From Hemileia vastatrix (lineage: Eukaryota; Basidiomycota; Pucciniomycetes; Pucciniales; Zaghouaniaceae), in the NCBI GenBank assembly GCA_030280995.1, contig JASXTE010000012.1:6829001-6893000 (forward strand): a stretch of DNA of 64,000 nt, given 5' to 3'. Both the position numbers and the translations under genes were made by a program. This document shows positions 12,495-24,437 of this stretch, piece after piece; positions within the stretch are counted from its first letter, which is position 1, and each line of letters begins with the position of its first letter. Under the pieces are notes generated by a model. It did not search any database and was not told the origin of the DNA. It was given only the letters and a program-made list of their open reading frames with translations.

Positions 12495-13120
12495 TATGAG
12501 TGTCTTTAAAATAATAATGTTGATTTTTGTTAGTTACAAAAATTGTGTGCAGTTGGCAATGATTAATAGGGCCAACCTAATTACAAATGTAACAAAATGT
12601 AATCGTATTGTGAGTATCAAGTGATGAGTTGATATGATGATTGACTAACAAATAACAATAGTAGGAAATCAATAAGAGGAAATATTAATGTAAGAGCTTG
12701 TCTAACCTTTAAAATAATAATGTTGATTTTTGTTAGTTACAAAAATCGTGTGCAGTTGGCAATGCTTAATGGGGCCAACCTAAAAGTGAATGTAAATATA
12801 AGAGACATGGAATAGAGACAGTGAAACAAATACCTAATTACGAATGTAACGAAATGTAATCGTATTGTGAGTACCAAGTGATGAGTTGATATGATGATTG
12901 ATTAACAAATAACAATAGTAGGAAATCAATGAGGAAATTAAAATAACCGCTCACTGTGTTAAATATAACTATCACTATTGTTAACCTATATCTAACCTAT
13001 CTAATACTAACACAATTATACTCGTTAATACACTGTTCTGGATAAAGTTATGTAAATAGATTATAAAGAAACACAGGGTAGTCATGTCGAGTTAGGAAAC
13101 ATCGCTTTTAGATTCTGACA
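12495..13120 (-). repeat. 5' LTR of copia Z
   Basis: 626 bases, TGTCAGAATC to GACACTCATA on the minus strand, with one full 203-base unit (12504-12706) and the start of a second. The gag start lies 35 bases below it. No convincing tRNA-complementary primer site was recognised in the leader. Confidence 0.85.
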
Positions 13121-13125
13121 TACTG

Positions 13126-14547
13126 AACCTGTATATCATAGGTATACAAACAAAAATAAAACAAAACAATGTAATTTATTTGAATTGAGACGAATTAGAT
13201 GATAAGAAATCACCATCATCAGAGACCAGTTATCATACTATAGTCCGACCACAACAGAAACACAATAAAACCTGTTAAAAATAAAGAAATCAGTGAAAGG
13301 TGGCTCTTCATATTAGCTCTAAACAGCATTTCCTTTTTCTTTTTTTTTAAATTTATGTGACCTTACCAGTTTCTCTTTTTCTTAAACTAAAACAAGACAC
13401 AAGCTAATCCGCAATTTGTCTTTATTAAGTTGATGCTAAGAGAAAGTTGATGTATCTGATAATTTCATGTAACATAAAACTAAGAGTTAATCATCGCAAA
13501 GAAATTAGATATTTGTTTAATTATATAATTCATCCAGTTCAATGTTTTTCTAATAATATGGTATTATCTGTAAACTATTTAGGGATTATGATTATCAAAG
13601 TTTTTTTTTTTTTTGATGGTTCAAACTATGTTTTTTTATATGCATACAACACTACCTGTATGAAAAATAAATATAAAGTGGTGGCGTGGACGCTTTAAGT
13701 GCGCTTCCGAGGACTAAATCCCATGAAACAATCCACTAACCACTAAATAATGCTTACCACCACATACGTACGCATTCATAAAAAAAACCCTATAGTAAGC
13801 AATCTTGAATCAATTAGATTCTTTCTAAATTATATTTAACACTGGAGTCATTTTTTCAAAGAATAATATCTTTAAATTCAACGTAATTAATGCTATGACA
13901 ATTAATGTATTCTGATTATACAAATCTACACAGCTTGATTTTTTTTTTTAAAATGAGAATTGATAACGTGTACATAATCTAAAATTTTGCCTCCGTGAAC
14001 CAAAAATCCCATAAAACTATACAATAATTATTATTTTTATGAAACTTAAGAACTAAAGGAAGGTAAAGAAAAACATACAGAGTTAATTCTTTTATCAAAA
14101 CGAATGCCATAGATTATATCTGGATCTTTTTGAGCCAGTATGTTTTACAATTAAATCATACCGGAAAAAGAAAAAAGTAAAAAATAAAATAAAAATAAAA
14201 AGTAAAATACACTTTGCAAATAATTCAAAATAGATACAAGATTTTTTTTATTTTTTTCATATTGATCCGCATGCCTTCATGAATTAAAGGTAAGCGCAAA
14301 AACTCATTATTTTTATTGTACAGAGTCACTTCATTCTTTCAATATATTTCCACCGTCTATGAGTGGTGCATTATTTCAACTTTGTTGTAAATTTCCATCA
14401 TAACTTATAGTATATACAACTATTTATTATACTTTAAAGATTTTTAATTACCAGTGTGCCATTTTTGATTACCTAAAAAATAAAATAAAAAATAAAAAAG
14501 GGTAGAGTGCGTGGTGAATATTTTTCTTGATGATAATAATATTAAAA
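13126..14547. other. AT-rich intergenic stretch
   Basis: No gene, RNA gene or clear repeat is recognised. The only longer open frame (13447-13698, +) is AT-rich and low in complexity and looks fortuitous. Poly-A and poly-T tracts are frequent. Confidence 0.6.
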
Positions 14548-15105
14548 GGTAAGTTAGGTGAATTCCACTCAGTCTTAGGATGCATACCCTTCAACACCCA
14601 ATCTGATCAACCAATCCAACTATTTCTTATAATTTCACACTGTTTCAAAGTTATACAATAGCTATTTACCCCTTTTCTTTAGATACTACACTTATCAATC
14701 TTCGAGTTTTTAAAGAAAAAAGAAAAGGAAATGAAAGGAAAGGAAAGTAAATGAAATGAAAGGAAATAAAGTGAAAGAAAATGAAATAAATAAATAAATA
14801 AAACTTTGAGAAAATTCGAAAATGTGATATTTAAGCTACTTGAATTAATTGAGTGTGATCGATGAAAACTAATACACCACATTAATTTTTTTTTAAATTA
14901 ATTTAAAAATTAATAGAGGTAGACAAGAAAGTAGTGTCGAAAGCAGAGGGGTGATAGTTAGTGCATAACTTCTAATGTGAGCAAAGTTACAACCAATAAT
15001 TTAATTGGTTGACCAAATTGGGTGTTGAGGGGAGTCTATACTTCCTAAAACTGACGGGTCTGCACCCAACTCACCCATTAGAAAGAAGTGAATTCACCAA
15101 CTGAT
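14548..15105. mobile_element. MITE-like element with long terminal inverted repeats
   Basis: The left part (AGGTGAATTCCACT, later CTTCAACACCCAATCTG) recurs inverted at the right (CAAATTGGGTGTTGAGG, later AAGTGAATTCACC). Inverted similarity extends for about 150 bases at each end, leaving a central A/G-rich spacer (14700-14900). No clean target duplication is seen, so limits are approximate. No coding capacity. Confidence 0.55.
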
Positions 15106-16441
15106 TATTCTTAAGATTAAATGTGGAAAACCCCGATAGTTAATTAGCCTAACTCAATTGGACTGCTTCTAATTTGTATTTAACACTTGAGAAAAATCCT
15201 TAAATAATGATATACTTAATTGCAAGTTGATTAGTGCCGTAATGATAATTATATCATCTGATGATACTAAATGTCCACGACTTATGTGAACAATAAAGAA
15301 AAATGTGTAAAATCAACGTTTCAATTCTCCTTCCCCACGAAATCCTATGAAGTCTTCCTTCCCCATGTTTTTTTTTTTTTCAATTTGAAACCTTTCACTA
15401 AAAAAATTGTTTTATGAAACTAATAACCGAGAATAGATAGCACACAAGTTTCCAAAAACTAAAGGAGATTTTTTTTTTTTTTTTTTTGATAGTTATTTGC
15501 TGCACCATCCAAAGCTCACGCCTCCTTTTGCTCACTATTTTACGCTTAGAGCTTGTATGTACAATCGTCCTTTAAATTAACATATTTTAGTTCAGTTTCG
15601 CCAAGAAATCAAGCTGGACTGGAATAAAATTATCTAATTGAACGAACGATTGTATATGCTCTTATATAGTAAAGTCTTTTTCTTCTTATAATACTTTTTA
15701 TTTCAAAAAAATAAAAATAAAAAAAAAGCCATCGGTTTTCTTACATTTCATTCCCCGCCAAAAGCAACTTAAAATTCTTGTTGATTTGGTGGCGAATATG
15801 AAACGATGAACCGCAAGTTTTTCCCGAAGTAGCTAAACTATCTTTTTATTTCAAATGATGGGAATTTTCTAGCGCACCCTTCCGTTTCCTTACAATTTTA
15901 TCATGTTTTATTTTTTATTTATTTTTTTAGATTACAAATGATTGTAACGTCCGCTTTAGTGATGGTTTTCCCCTTGCTCAATATAAATACCAGAAGTTTT
16001 GTAATTGTTTTATACATTCATCCAATCTTAGTTTCCAGTAAGTCATTAAATTAACAACATCAGTCCCTTTAACTAAGTTTTATACCTTTATTGACATTAC
16101 ATTTCAGCTACTATTGTCTAAGTTGAGCTTTTCAGAAAGATCATTACTGTTAGGTTAGGTTAGAAACACAAATTATATAACTATACTCGCTATGTATTTG
16201 TTATTTTTATAAATTGTAAAGAAAAATGCTACAACAAATTTTAATAAAACCATGAGAATCCTTAAAATAAGTAAAACAATAAAATTGATAACAATAGAAA
16301 AAATAATAATAAACGTAACTAATCCTCAGTAAGCTCGTGAAGCATATTTCAGCTTTTTTGTAGGTTTTTAGTGAACACTTAGTATATTGTCTGCAATCGC
16401 GCATATCTGATACCCTCGTTTCCTTCCGATTTGGAGGTGCA
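15106..16441. other. AT-rich intergenic stretch
   Basis: No gene recognised. Long T runs occur near 15370 and 15470. Short frames on both strands are low in complexity and unsupported. Confidence 0.5.
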
Positions 16442-16592
16442 CATTCTGATAAGTGATTACAGGTAACTTATTAAACAGGTCTCACTCGATACTAATGGTA
16501 CAGATCCGGATAAGTGATTACAGGTAAGTAATTAAACAGGTTTCACTGCAGACTAGTGGTTCCGATTCTGATAAGTGATCACAGAGACAAGC
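16442..16592. repeat. Tandem repeat, ~65-base unit, about 2.3 copies
   Basis: The unit TCTGATAAGTGATTACAGGT with a following TTAAACAGGTTTCACT occurs at about 16446 and 16508 and starts again at 16566 (GATAAGTGATCACAG). It lies 0.55 kb upstream of the secreted-protein gene at 17142. No function is evident. Confidence 0.7.
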
Positions 16593-17141
16593 CATATTGT
16601 AAACTATTCCCTAATAGCATTTCCCACTATATACGGTTACTAAATAATTTTATGTTTTGTCATATTCAGCTCTTGAGACTTTCAGCCACACTGATTTAAT
16701 TTACCTTGGACCAAACTTTTTTTTCTCTCTAAACAAATTAGTCTTAAACATATTACCATTGTTCCAGGTTATCTTTACCATGTATTCATCACTCTCCGTG
16801 GTATCTTGTCTTCACTGCCAATAGTAGAGGGGATGGAATACTTAAATGGCCGATTGACGGTTCAAAAATCATTCATCCCAAATAAATATTGTAGGTGGCG
16901 CTTTACTTTTTCTTTTCATTTTTCTCAACTTATATACCAATATATACTTACTTCATCGAAAATTTGGCTCAGAAGTGAACAAACACATCACATAAGTGAC
17001 CTGCTTACTTATAGATTCTGATTATTAGTCGTAAGCCTTATATTTTTATCTCATCCTTGTAGCCTAAATGGAAATACTTATTTTTCACACTCATTTCCTA
17101 TTCCAATTACTTAGTCATTATTTTAAAAGAATACATAAATA

Positions 17142-17671
17142 ATGCATGCAAGAGTGATTGGACTTTACTTCCTTGCACTTGTTGCCGGAAGTTTTGCTTT
17201 GGATGTCGTTGTGGTGAGTTTCGAGAAGCCTTTTACAGTTGATTCATTCTTACTAACGTATGCCACAGTGGAGGGGTGATGGCATAGATCCACAACCTGT
17301 AGAAGAATGGGCAAAAGAAAATCCTGGAGCGCACGTATTAGTACGCGACACTGAGCGAACTTATATCGATGGGAGAGTCAGTAGGAGAAATATATTTGAT
17401 GTTTCAAATATTTAACTAACATAAATTCTTATCTCTAATTTGATAATATCTTTCTACACTAGCATCAACTTTTGTATCGGGACGTGAATGGCAGATTGAT
17501 TAAATCGGTAAATGTTCAACAATTACTATATTTTTTGTCATCATGAAAGTTCGTATTAATTCATCCTTTTTACCAAAAAAATAAATCACTTTTGACCAGC
17601 CCCGTCCAACGGAACCGTCTTACCAAAAGGTCGAAGAGTTACTCGCAAACAACCCTACTGCTCACTCCTAA
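17142..17671 (+). CDS. Small secreted protein, 98 aa, four exons
   Basis: Exons 17142-17213, 17269-17376, 17463-17507 and 17600-17671 join in phase 0 (24+36+15+23 codons plus stop). All introns are GT..AG. Intron 1 (55 bases) has a perfect branch-site-like TACTAACG. The first residues MHARVIGLYFLALVAGSFA form a typical signal peptide, with cleavage probably near residue 19-20. The mature ~79-aa protein is charged and cysteine-free, with motifs such as VEEWAKENPGAHVLVRD and RDVNGRLIKS. I recognise no family. A short secreted protein encoded by a multi-exon gene in a gene-poor, repeat-rich setting fits a rust effector candidate, but that is inference. The first and last exons are too short to stand out as ORFs, so the model rests on splice sites and consistent phase. 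Confidence 0.72.
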
Positions 17672-17699
17672 AAAAAAAATGGAGTAGAGATCACATTGA

Positions 17700-18245
17700 A
17701 AGATTAAAAGGTTAACCTACTAGTGTATATACAGTTCTGTTTCGATTTACATTTTGGTTTCTTAAATAAAAAAAATAGTGCGGGAGTTGTTTAAAGATGA
17801 AAGAATGCATGAATAGTTTAGATGATAAAAAATTGTAGAGTAAGCTCTTGATTACTATCCAAGTATTAGTTATTAGTGAATTTTTAAGATAGTGTTGAAA
17901 GGGTTGAGAACTTGTTAATTCAAAAGGCCAACAACTGAATACTTAAGACTTTGAATCCTAAAGGTTTTAGCATCTTTTGTCAAGCGCACACTCTTCCACG
18001 CAAAAGCTCTCCTCCTTGCTGCCAAAAAAAAAAAAAAAAAATACATAAGATATCCTTCACTACTTAGTGTACATACAGTTTTGTTTCGAGTTAAATTTTG
18101 GTTTCTTAATTTGAAAAATAGTACGGGAGTTGTTTAAGGATGAAAAAATGCATGAATAGTTTAGATGATACAAAATTGTAGAGTTAATTTTTAAACGTCA
18201 ACAACTGAATACTTAAGACTTTGAATCCTAAAGGTTTTAACATAT
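17700..18245. repeat. Direct duplication downstream of the 98-aa secreted protein gene
   Basis: A ~125-base segment with CAGTTCTGTTTCGA and GAATGCATGAATAGTTTAG (17718-17845) recurs at 18064-18188. A second block (CAACTGAATACTTAAGACTT) occurs at 17930-17972 and 18196-18242. The two blocks together look like a diverged local duplication of the gene's 3' flank. No second gene copy is seen. Confidence 0.7.
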
Positions 18246-19522
18246 GAAGAAGTAAATTAGTAATTTAAGTCAGACTTTTCAATAATTTTCATATTAAAAT
18301 ATCAACTTGTCAAGTTCACCATCGACTTTTATTTAATGACGCAGAAAAAAAACATTTGACTTCTAATTAAAAAGCCGTTCTCCCCTCTTTCAGAATCCTT
18401 TACCAACATTCTCATAGATTGCAAAACAGATTCCCGAATCTTATTCGTCCCGCTCTCTCCTATTCAAAGACTAACTTTCATCATCGCCACAAGATTCTTT
18501 ATCATATGTTAACTGTCACCACAGGGAATTTGACGAAGTGTTGTATTACACGTCACCCGAACGTTTCACCTGTCGGTTGCGATTTCCATCATATTTTACC
18601 AAAAAAAATGAAAAATGACCAAAATATCAACCGTATTATAAAACGTTCGAGTGGCGCATAGCATAAAACGTCGTCGACTTTCTTGTGGTGTGTTAAACTA
18701 TGTATTTAGTTTAGTGTCGGCTTTTTCATGTCTCTCATAGGATGAGAATATAAGAACATACTAGTAACAATAAAATTTTGAAACTCACTTTTTCATTTTT
18801 GCATTAATCTACTCTCTACCACAAAACTGTCCCCACTCTGCTCCTCCCCCTGAAAAAAAAAAATGAAAAAAAAAATCAAAAATCAAAAATCAAAAAAAAT
18901 ATTCACTCATGAGTGAATAGATCATTTAGAAACGGATTTGACCTGGTCTATTTTGACTTTTTCAAGGTCCTTTTTTCCATTCGCTCTCACGTCATTAATT
19001 TGTCTTTGCACCATGGTGGCTTTCACGCTCATTGACCCTCAATTTATGCAAAATACTTTTGGACTTTGCTTACTTGACAAAAATATTGTTGGCTTTTTGT
19101 CCTGTTATTATATCTATCTAAAAAACACTACATCACTATTTTATCCCAGGACGTACTGATTTATTATATAAAAAAACAACCATCGCGAGTAGAAAAGTTT
19201 TCAAAGCTTGGAAACCCAAAAATTGGACTTTGTTTTACCCGAAAAAGATTATTATCATTATTACTATTTTGAATGCCCTCATCCTTTCTTTTCTTACAGA
19301 AAAGAAAGGCTTATCCTCAAGAAAAGATATGGGGACCATCTAATTTTATTTTTCATTGAAAAATAGGCTTTGCTAAACTGTTGATTCTATATTTATATAT
19401 CGAAAAGCTTTAGGCTTGGGGAGAGATAATTTGATCAAGGAAAGGATTATCAAATTGACAAGTAGAGTAAATAAAGTAGGAGGATGATCAATGATATGGT
19501 GGATTTGGAGCTCAACACCTCA
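18246..19522. other. Intergenic stretch, no supported gene
   Basis: Several short frames exist, for example 18419-18661 (+), but they lack recognisable domains, splice support or a signal peptide. A-rich tracts occur near 18850-18900. Confidence 0.5.
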
Positions 19523-20891
19523 TTATGTTCTATTATATGGAGATGCAGGGGGAGGAGGGGGTGGATTGTAGACCAGTTTCCGACTTTTGATCCCAGCCCA
19601 TTTGAAACGTTTGACCCAAATACTGAGAGCTGTTAGTGTTGTAAGGATAATCACACTTTGCATGCCCATCTTTTTGCGTTGGTCAGATTCAGGCTCTGCT
19701 GCCCATGACAAAAATGTTACTACGTCTTTCGCCATTTGCGAGGTTGTCGCTGGTGTCCCGTCTGGATAGTCAACCAAACCATCCCACAATACACGAGCCA
19801 TTGCAATAGCACCCCCAGGGAAATATGGGCTATGATAGAAGGTAAAGAAGAGAGGGAATTGAAGTCGTCTAAGAACAAGACAGCAAACTTATGAGAAGAG
19901 AATAAAGACATGGGGGGACAAACTTGTAGTTTAATCCTTCACGGACCTCGACACCTGCTGGGGGGTCAACATAACCCGTCAAGAGAGCCATAATATAGTC
20001 TGCACCCCCGTGTCTTGCCTTTGTGATTAAGCTAAGATCAGGAGGGAGAGCACCGCCGTTGGCTGCACGGGCAGCTTCTTCATTAGGGTAAGGGCGAGGA
20101 AAGTAATCCGCAAGTTTCCCAGGGCGCTTGAACATCTGCCCTTCGTCATTTGGGCCATCCTCATATTCAAACTCTTCTGCCAAAGCTATTTATTTAAATG
20201 CATGAAAAAAATAAACAGAAGGAAGAGCGGAATCATGGTGTAAGGAGGGCGATTAGCTAAGTGAATGATTGATAGAGACAAGACCTTTGACTTCGTCGAC
20301 TGTATGGGAGACGCCGACCAGATTTCTCCAAGCAATCCGATCAAGAGAGTGACATGCAGCACAAACTTCTTTATAGACTTGATATCCACGTCTTATTCTT
20401 CAAAGTCAAAGAAAAATAAAGATTCAGATGAAGGAATAAGAGAATCGATTGTCCAAATAAAAGACAACGAACGAAGCATGGTCAAAGGTTTCAAAAGGAC
20501 CCTTATGAGACCAAGGATAGCTTGGTGGATGCAGACCGTGCTCAGCTGGAGTCATTGCCTTATACAACCCAAAAGAAAAAGTAGTGAAAAGTAAGAAGCT
20601 GGATAGAAAGGAAAATGGATGTAATAGAAGACCTTTGCATCGCTAAAGATAGAGGGTAGCCCATAAATTTGATCATAAAAAACAAAGGATCCAACGGCAA
20701 GAGCGGAAGAAGCCCAAGCAGCTGAGCGAGAAGGAACATAGGGCTGTGAAAATGAGAAAGAGTGAGTGGAGAAGGGATGATGATATTCTAGAAGAAGAGA
20801 TGAATACAAGATGCTGATGATTTTGGGCTGAGTTGTGGTTGAAGATTCGACTGAAATGAAACCATCGGCTGCGTAGAGGAGTGGAAGCCAT
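19523..20891 (-). CDS. CYT1: Cytochrome c1, heme protein of mitochondrial complex III
   Basis: Six exons on the minus strand (20891-20808, 20743-20633, 20558-20473, 20397-20285, 20185-19924, 19829-19523) sum to 963 bases, giving 320 aa. Cytochrome c1 passes electrons from the Rieske protein to cytochrome c and is anchored in the inner mitochondrial membrane. The N-terminus ([17 protein letters not shown]) is basic and Ser-rich like a mitochondrial presequence, followed by a hydrophobic bipartite sorting segment ([17 protein letters not shown]). The heme motif CAACH is at residues 106-110. [13 protein letters not shown] holds Met229, the likely sixth heme ligand by comparison with yeast. A C-terminal membrane anchor covers about 277-293, followed by [17 protein letters not shown]. 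Introns are 64-99 bases with GT..AG ends. The C-terminus has an unusual run of prolines. The start ATG is the first in frame with the presequence. Confidence 0.95.
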
Positions 20892-21458
20892 TTATGGATG
20901 GATGTGATGTGGAGGGCAGGAAGGGAAATCGCCGCCTGAGATGATCGGCAGCTGGCGGAGGGCGAAGGCACGCTGAACATCAGGCAGAGCGCATATTGAA
21001 TATGCAACGTGCTCGACATCCTATCTCCAACCGTTGTGATTGGACAACACACTCAGAAGTCGGCTGCTTGCCTTTCTGGGTGTTTTGTCTCCTCACATAG
21101 TACAGCTTAAATCAACAGTCTTTATTACAAGAATTATTTATCTTTTATCTGCTTTCTGTTTCGTTTACTATTATCAATCACTGCTTTGCACAGTGGTTTA
21201 CTAACTTGCCTCTGCTTTTTCCACTTCAGCTCTCTGACTCACAGTGGCTTTAAAGGAAGGTTTTTTTCTTGTGAAAAATGTGAAAATTTACTGCAAAAAA
21301 AGTAGAGTGAATGAAAGGACTAGTATGGCTGGTCAAACAATGTTTACTGATGGAAAGTATCACGTAATAATCTTAATGTTCTGAGATACATTTATAAGAC
21401 CAAGATGTTGATTTGACTAAAAGAGAGTAGCTAACACCTGGACTAAAGCTCCTGAGCA

Positions 21459-22618
21459 CTAAGAATAGGCTTGAATAGCCGCTTGGATTTGTATGTTTGT
21501 TCCAGCTACAATCAGTTTTGCTGGCTCAGCAACAAACGAAGATACATTCAAGATGCGCGTAGCAAAACTCTGTGCAAAGAGAAAAATGTAAGTTTGCATC
21601 AATTTACTTGTTTCACTTCATGTACATGTTGTATAGGTAAATTAATAAAATGTTGAGTGGCTTGACTAACATTATACGCGCGCTGAAAATCACTTAGTGA
21701 CCTTTGATATCGATGTTTATGAAGAAACAATTTCAAAGGTCGACGTTTCCGCGCAACTTTGTCCATCAAGTCACGAATACCAGTAGACATCTAGAACCAA
21801 AAGTGTACAAACAACAAGCATGAATCAATATTTTCCTTTTAAATATCCTCACAGAAAGGAGTTTAAAGAAAATTGTTTGTACCATATTGAAAACTTGAAT
21901 GGTCGTGACGGATTCCTTTACAGAAAATTTCGGAACGCCGTTCAAATTCACGGTATTTGTTTCAAGCATACTTGTGATTCCTTGAATTCCGGATGAAAGC
22001 TGTTTGTAGCGGAAGCAAGCGTTGTGGTAGCCGATTTTTTGTGCCAGTTTTTCAATTTGGTAAATTGCAACAGTCACTTGCTCCATAGAATCTTCAGCTG
22101 CACGTGAAGGTGGACGTTCCTTTACAGGCTGAGTACTGCCATCAACTGGTGATTCCTAATGAATGTTTTTATTATCTGCTTTAGGTTATCTCGCCTTATA
22201 CTTTCAAAAGGAAAAAAGAAAATAAAAAGAAAAGAATGAAAAAAAGTAAACTTAACCCTAAGCACTCACAAGAGCTGAAGCGTTGGAGGGCGAAAGCGAC
22301 CCAGTTGGACTGCTTTGGGCTTTCGAAACTGATCTGGTGGATCCTGTTGATTCATCGTCGCTCGGAGCCAACTCCGTCCCATTATTATCAGAGGAGCTCT
22401 CAGGCGAAGGGTTTTCTGCAGAGTCCTGTTAAAAGGAAAGAAATTTATTAGCTCGGCAAGTTTTGACTGTCTTGTTGTCCAGTATAAAACTGTCTCACTA
22501 ATCTATGTGGCGAAGTAGGTGGACGCCTGGTTCTGGTTCTGGCATCATTCAAAAACACAAACAAAAATATTAAAAGAAGGCTAATCTTTAGCCAATAAAA
22601 TTTCCGAGTGAACGCCAT
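21459..22618 (-). CDS. Predicted secreted protein, 274 aa, five exons
   Basis: Exons 22618-22499, 22425-22270, 22155-21883, 21790-21626 and 21569-21459 all join in phase 0 (40+52+91+55+36 codons plus stop). The N-terminus MAFTRKFYWLKISLLLIFL continuing FVFLNDA is a strong signal-peptide-like segment. Next comes a Ser/Pro/Asp-rich low-complexity stretch (residues ~41-115), then an apparently helical folded part with IYQIEKLAQKIGYHNACF, VTTIQVFNM, LMDKVARKRRPLKLFLHKH and a C-terminal FATRILNVSSFVAEPAKLIV. Only one cysteine is seen in the mature part. No known domain is recognised. It lies 567 bases upstream of CYT1 in the same orientation. The fourth intron's donor could be GTACAT (chosen) or a slightly later GTAAAT, which would leave an implausibly short intron. 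It is an effector candidate by secretion signal only. Confidence 0.7.
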
Positions 22619-23651
22619 TTGATGGCCAAGTCACAATATTTTTATTTTTATTTTTTTGAGAAACCCCGAAGAAGCGAAACTATTTTTTGAAGATAATCCT
22701 GACAATCAAGGTAGCACACAAAAGAGATATAGTATTGGTATGAGAAACTTATATAGCACCAGACTATTTAAACTGATCTTTTATAAAAGGTAATGAGCGT
22801 CACCTTTCTACGCTCCACAAGTAACATTGGTTGAGAAGTGTATAATGGTACATCAGTGCACTACAAGTTCAATTCCACGTACCATCTCAATCGCTACGCA
22901 GGAAATTTTTATATTGGTTTAAACACAATTTTCTTTTACAGCTACAAAAGTCCAATGAAAAGGTTATGCAGGAAGGTGCGTTCGTAGGTTCAACCTAAAA
23001 CGGGTATCTTTGAGTCTGTTAGAAAGCATTGAGACTTTTAGTCTGACTAGGGGCTTCAAATGTTATCATATCAACTATTTTTTAGAAGGATAAATAAATA
23101 GAAGAAGAAGAAGATATATGTAGTGTTCATAGAAGCCAACTAAGTATTTTTCAGACTTTTCATCCACGGAGCCAGGGGAAAAACAGTCTTCGGAATCTAA
23201 AAAAAAATCTATGGAATGTATCTTCACCTGAAATCATGCTCAATCTAACCCTCTCTTTAAAAATATATACATTATCCGCATCATTAGTTGGTGCGAAAAT
23301 ATGACATTTCATCTAAGTTGTAACCCATTGTCAAAAGTTGCGTGACCAAAAAACTGTTGTAAAAAAACACGTTATTTCCCAAACCAATGCATTCTTTTTC
23401 GTTATATGATTTGCATTTACCAACATATGAAAAATAATAACCTCTTCAATAATGTTGAAGAAAAACAAATATATATATATATATATATAACAGAATAAAT
23501 CTTGGCAAATATTTTGGATCTGATTAGCACAGATGAAATTATCACATCGCCAATTATAAATCAAACGTCAATATTTTTTGACTAAAAAATGACAAAATGC
23601 AATTCTTATGATGTTATACACCTTTTATAATATAAGTTCTTTATTTTTTTG
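22619..23651. other. Intergenic stretch with a TA microsatellite
   Basis: No gene is recognised. An (AT)n tract is present near 23470-23488. The stretch would include the upstream region of the 274-aa secreted protein gene. Confidence 0.5.
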
Positions 23652-23971
23652 GGAGGCTTTAGAGGGACCACCTTTCTATTTTTAGTCTCATTTAGACATT
23701 TTCACCTTAACCAGCTACCAGAACAATAACGCTAACTTCAAGACTGAGGAATAGTAATAGTAATCTAATGCTAACCTCTAGAGAATAAAATAGTGATAGA
23801 AATCTAGCATTAACCTTTACAGCAGGAGAAAGCAAGGGTAATCTAACTCACTATCATCAGTGAAGGTGAGTCACAAATGAGAGACACTGCTACCTTAATA
23901 GGGAGAAAACACTAAAAATAAACAGGTGGTCTCCGTTGCAGCTCAAAAAAGTGTTCCCTTTAAAGCCTCAC
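23652..23971. mobile_element. MITE-like element
   Basis: The left end (GAGGCTTTAGAGGGACCACC, then CTATTTTTAG) recurs inverted at the right (CTAAAAATAAACAGGTGGTC and CCCTTTAAAGCCTC), with about 25 extra bases in the right arm. The interior has imperfect direct copies of a GCTAACYT-containing motif. No clear target duplication is visible, so the call is tentative. Confidence 0.45.
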
Positions 23972-24238
23972 TTTTGTTTTTTTTTTTGGTAAGAAATAAT
24001 TAAATATACCTAAGGGGCTTTCTCGTTCATGCCTGCCACGGGTCGCATGAGTGGTACTATTCAATATACATGGCACAGGACTTCCTTATTGGTGATATCT
24101 GTATGTAAACAATCACTGATTGAACTCAACCCAAAGGATATATTCTAGATAAATTTGGTGTAAATCATTATGGCACGGACGTTGGGCTAGAGGGATATGA
24201 GAGGTGATTCGTGTTTAATTACTCGATACTCTTTAATA

Positions 24239-24437
24239 GGGGGTATCAAAGTTAGAAATCTTCCATTTCAAAATACCTCTTTTTTTCACCAAATCAACCA
24301 TGATTATTTTTTTTACATATGCCATATTGTGCCTCCAAAACACCTTTCTACTGTGAATTAAGGTCAAGTTTGTGTCTTTCTTTTTGTGTTGTGAAATGCC
24401 TTTTAAATATTTACAAATTTTTAACTTTGATACTCCC
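24239..24437. mobile_element. MITE copy 2 (GGGGGTATCAAAG family)
   Basis: 199 bases, with ends GGGGGTATCAAAGTTAG and TTAACTTTGATACTCCC, flanked by TAATA at 24234-24238 and 24438-24442. It lies inside the 3' LTR of copia X, directly beside the insertion site of copia Y, whose own duplication AATAT overlaps the MITE's right duplication by four bases. Confidence 0.88.

Larger units (their letters stand above)
7483..13120 (-). mobile_element. Copia element Z, near full length, young
   Basis: The 5.6-kb Ty1/copia element runs on the minus strand. LTRs are 12495-13120 (5') and 7483-8384 (3'), flanked by TACTG at 7478-7482 and 13121-13125. A polypurine tract (CTCAAAAAGGGGGG on the minus strand) sits next to the 3' LTR at 8385-8397. 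Domain order is gag, zinc knuckle, protease, integrase, RT, RNase H, as expected for copia. Outside the repeated units the two LTRs differ at only about six sites in roughly 430 bases, so insertion was recent, yet several stops and two frameshifts make it non-autonomous. Unlike the older elements here, Z still contains many CG dinucleotides. Confidence 0.93.

Noticed and set aside
14679..14882. Minus-strand frame rich in Phe/Ser/Leu
   Set aside because: Reverse of a GAAA-rich tract inside a MITE-like element.
18419..18661. 80-codon plus-strand frame with Cys and His residues
   Set aside because: No signal peptide, no recognised zinc-binding spacing, no splice context; judged fortuitous.
22800..22900. 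Possible tRNA-like T-loop (GTTCAATTCC)
   Set aside because: The surrounding bases do not form a T-stem, acceptor stem or anticodon arm. No tRNA gene was found in the window.
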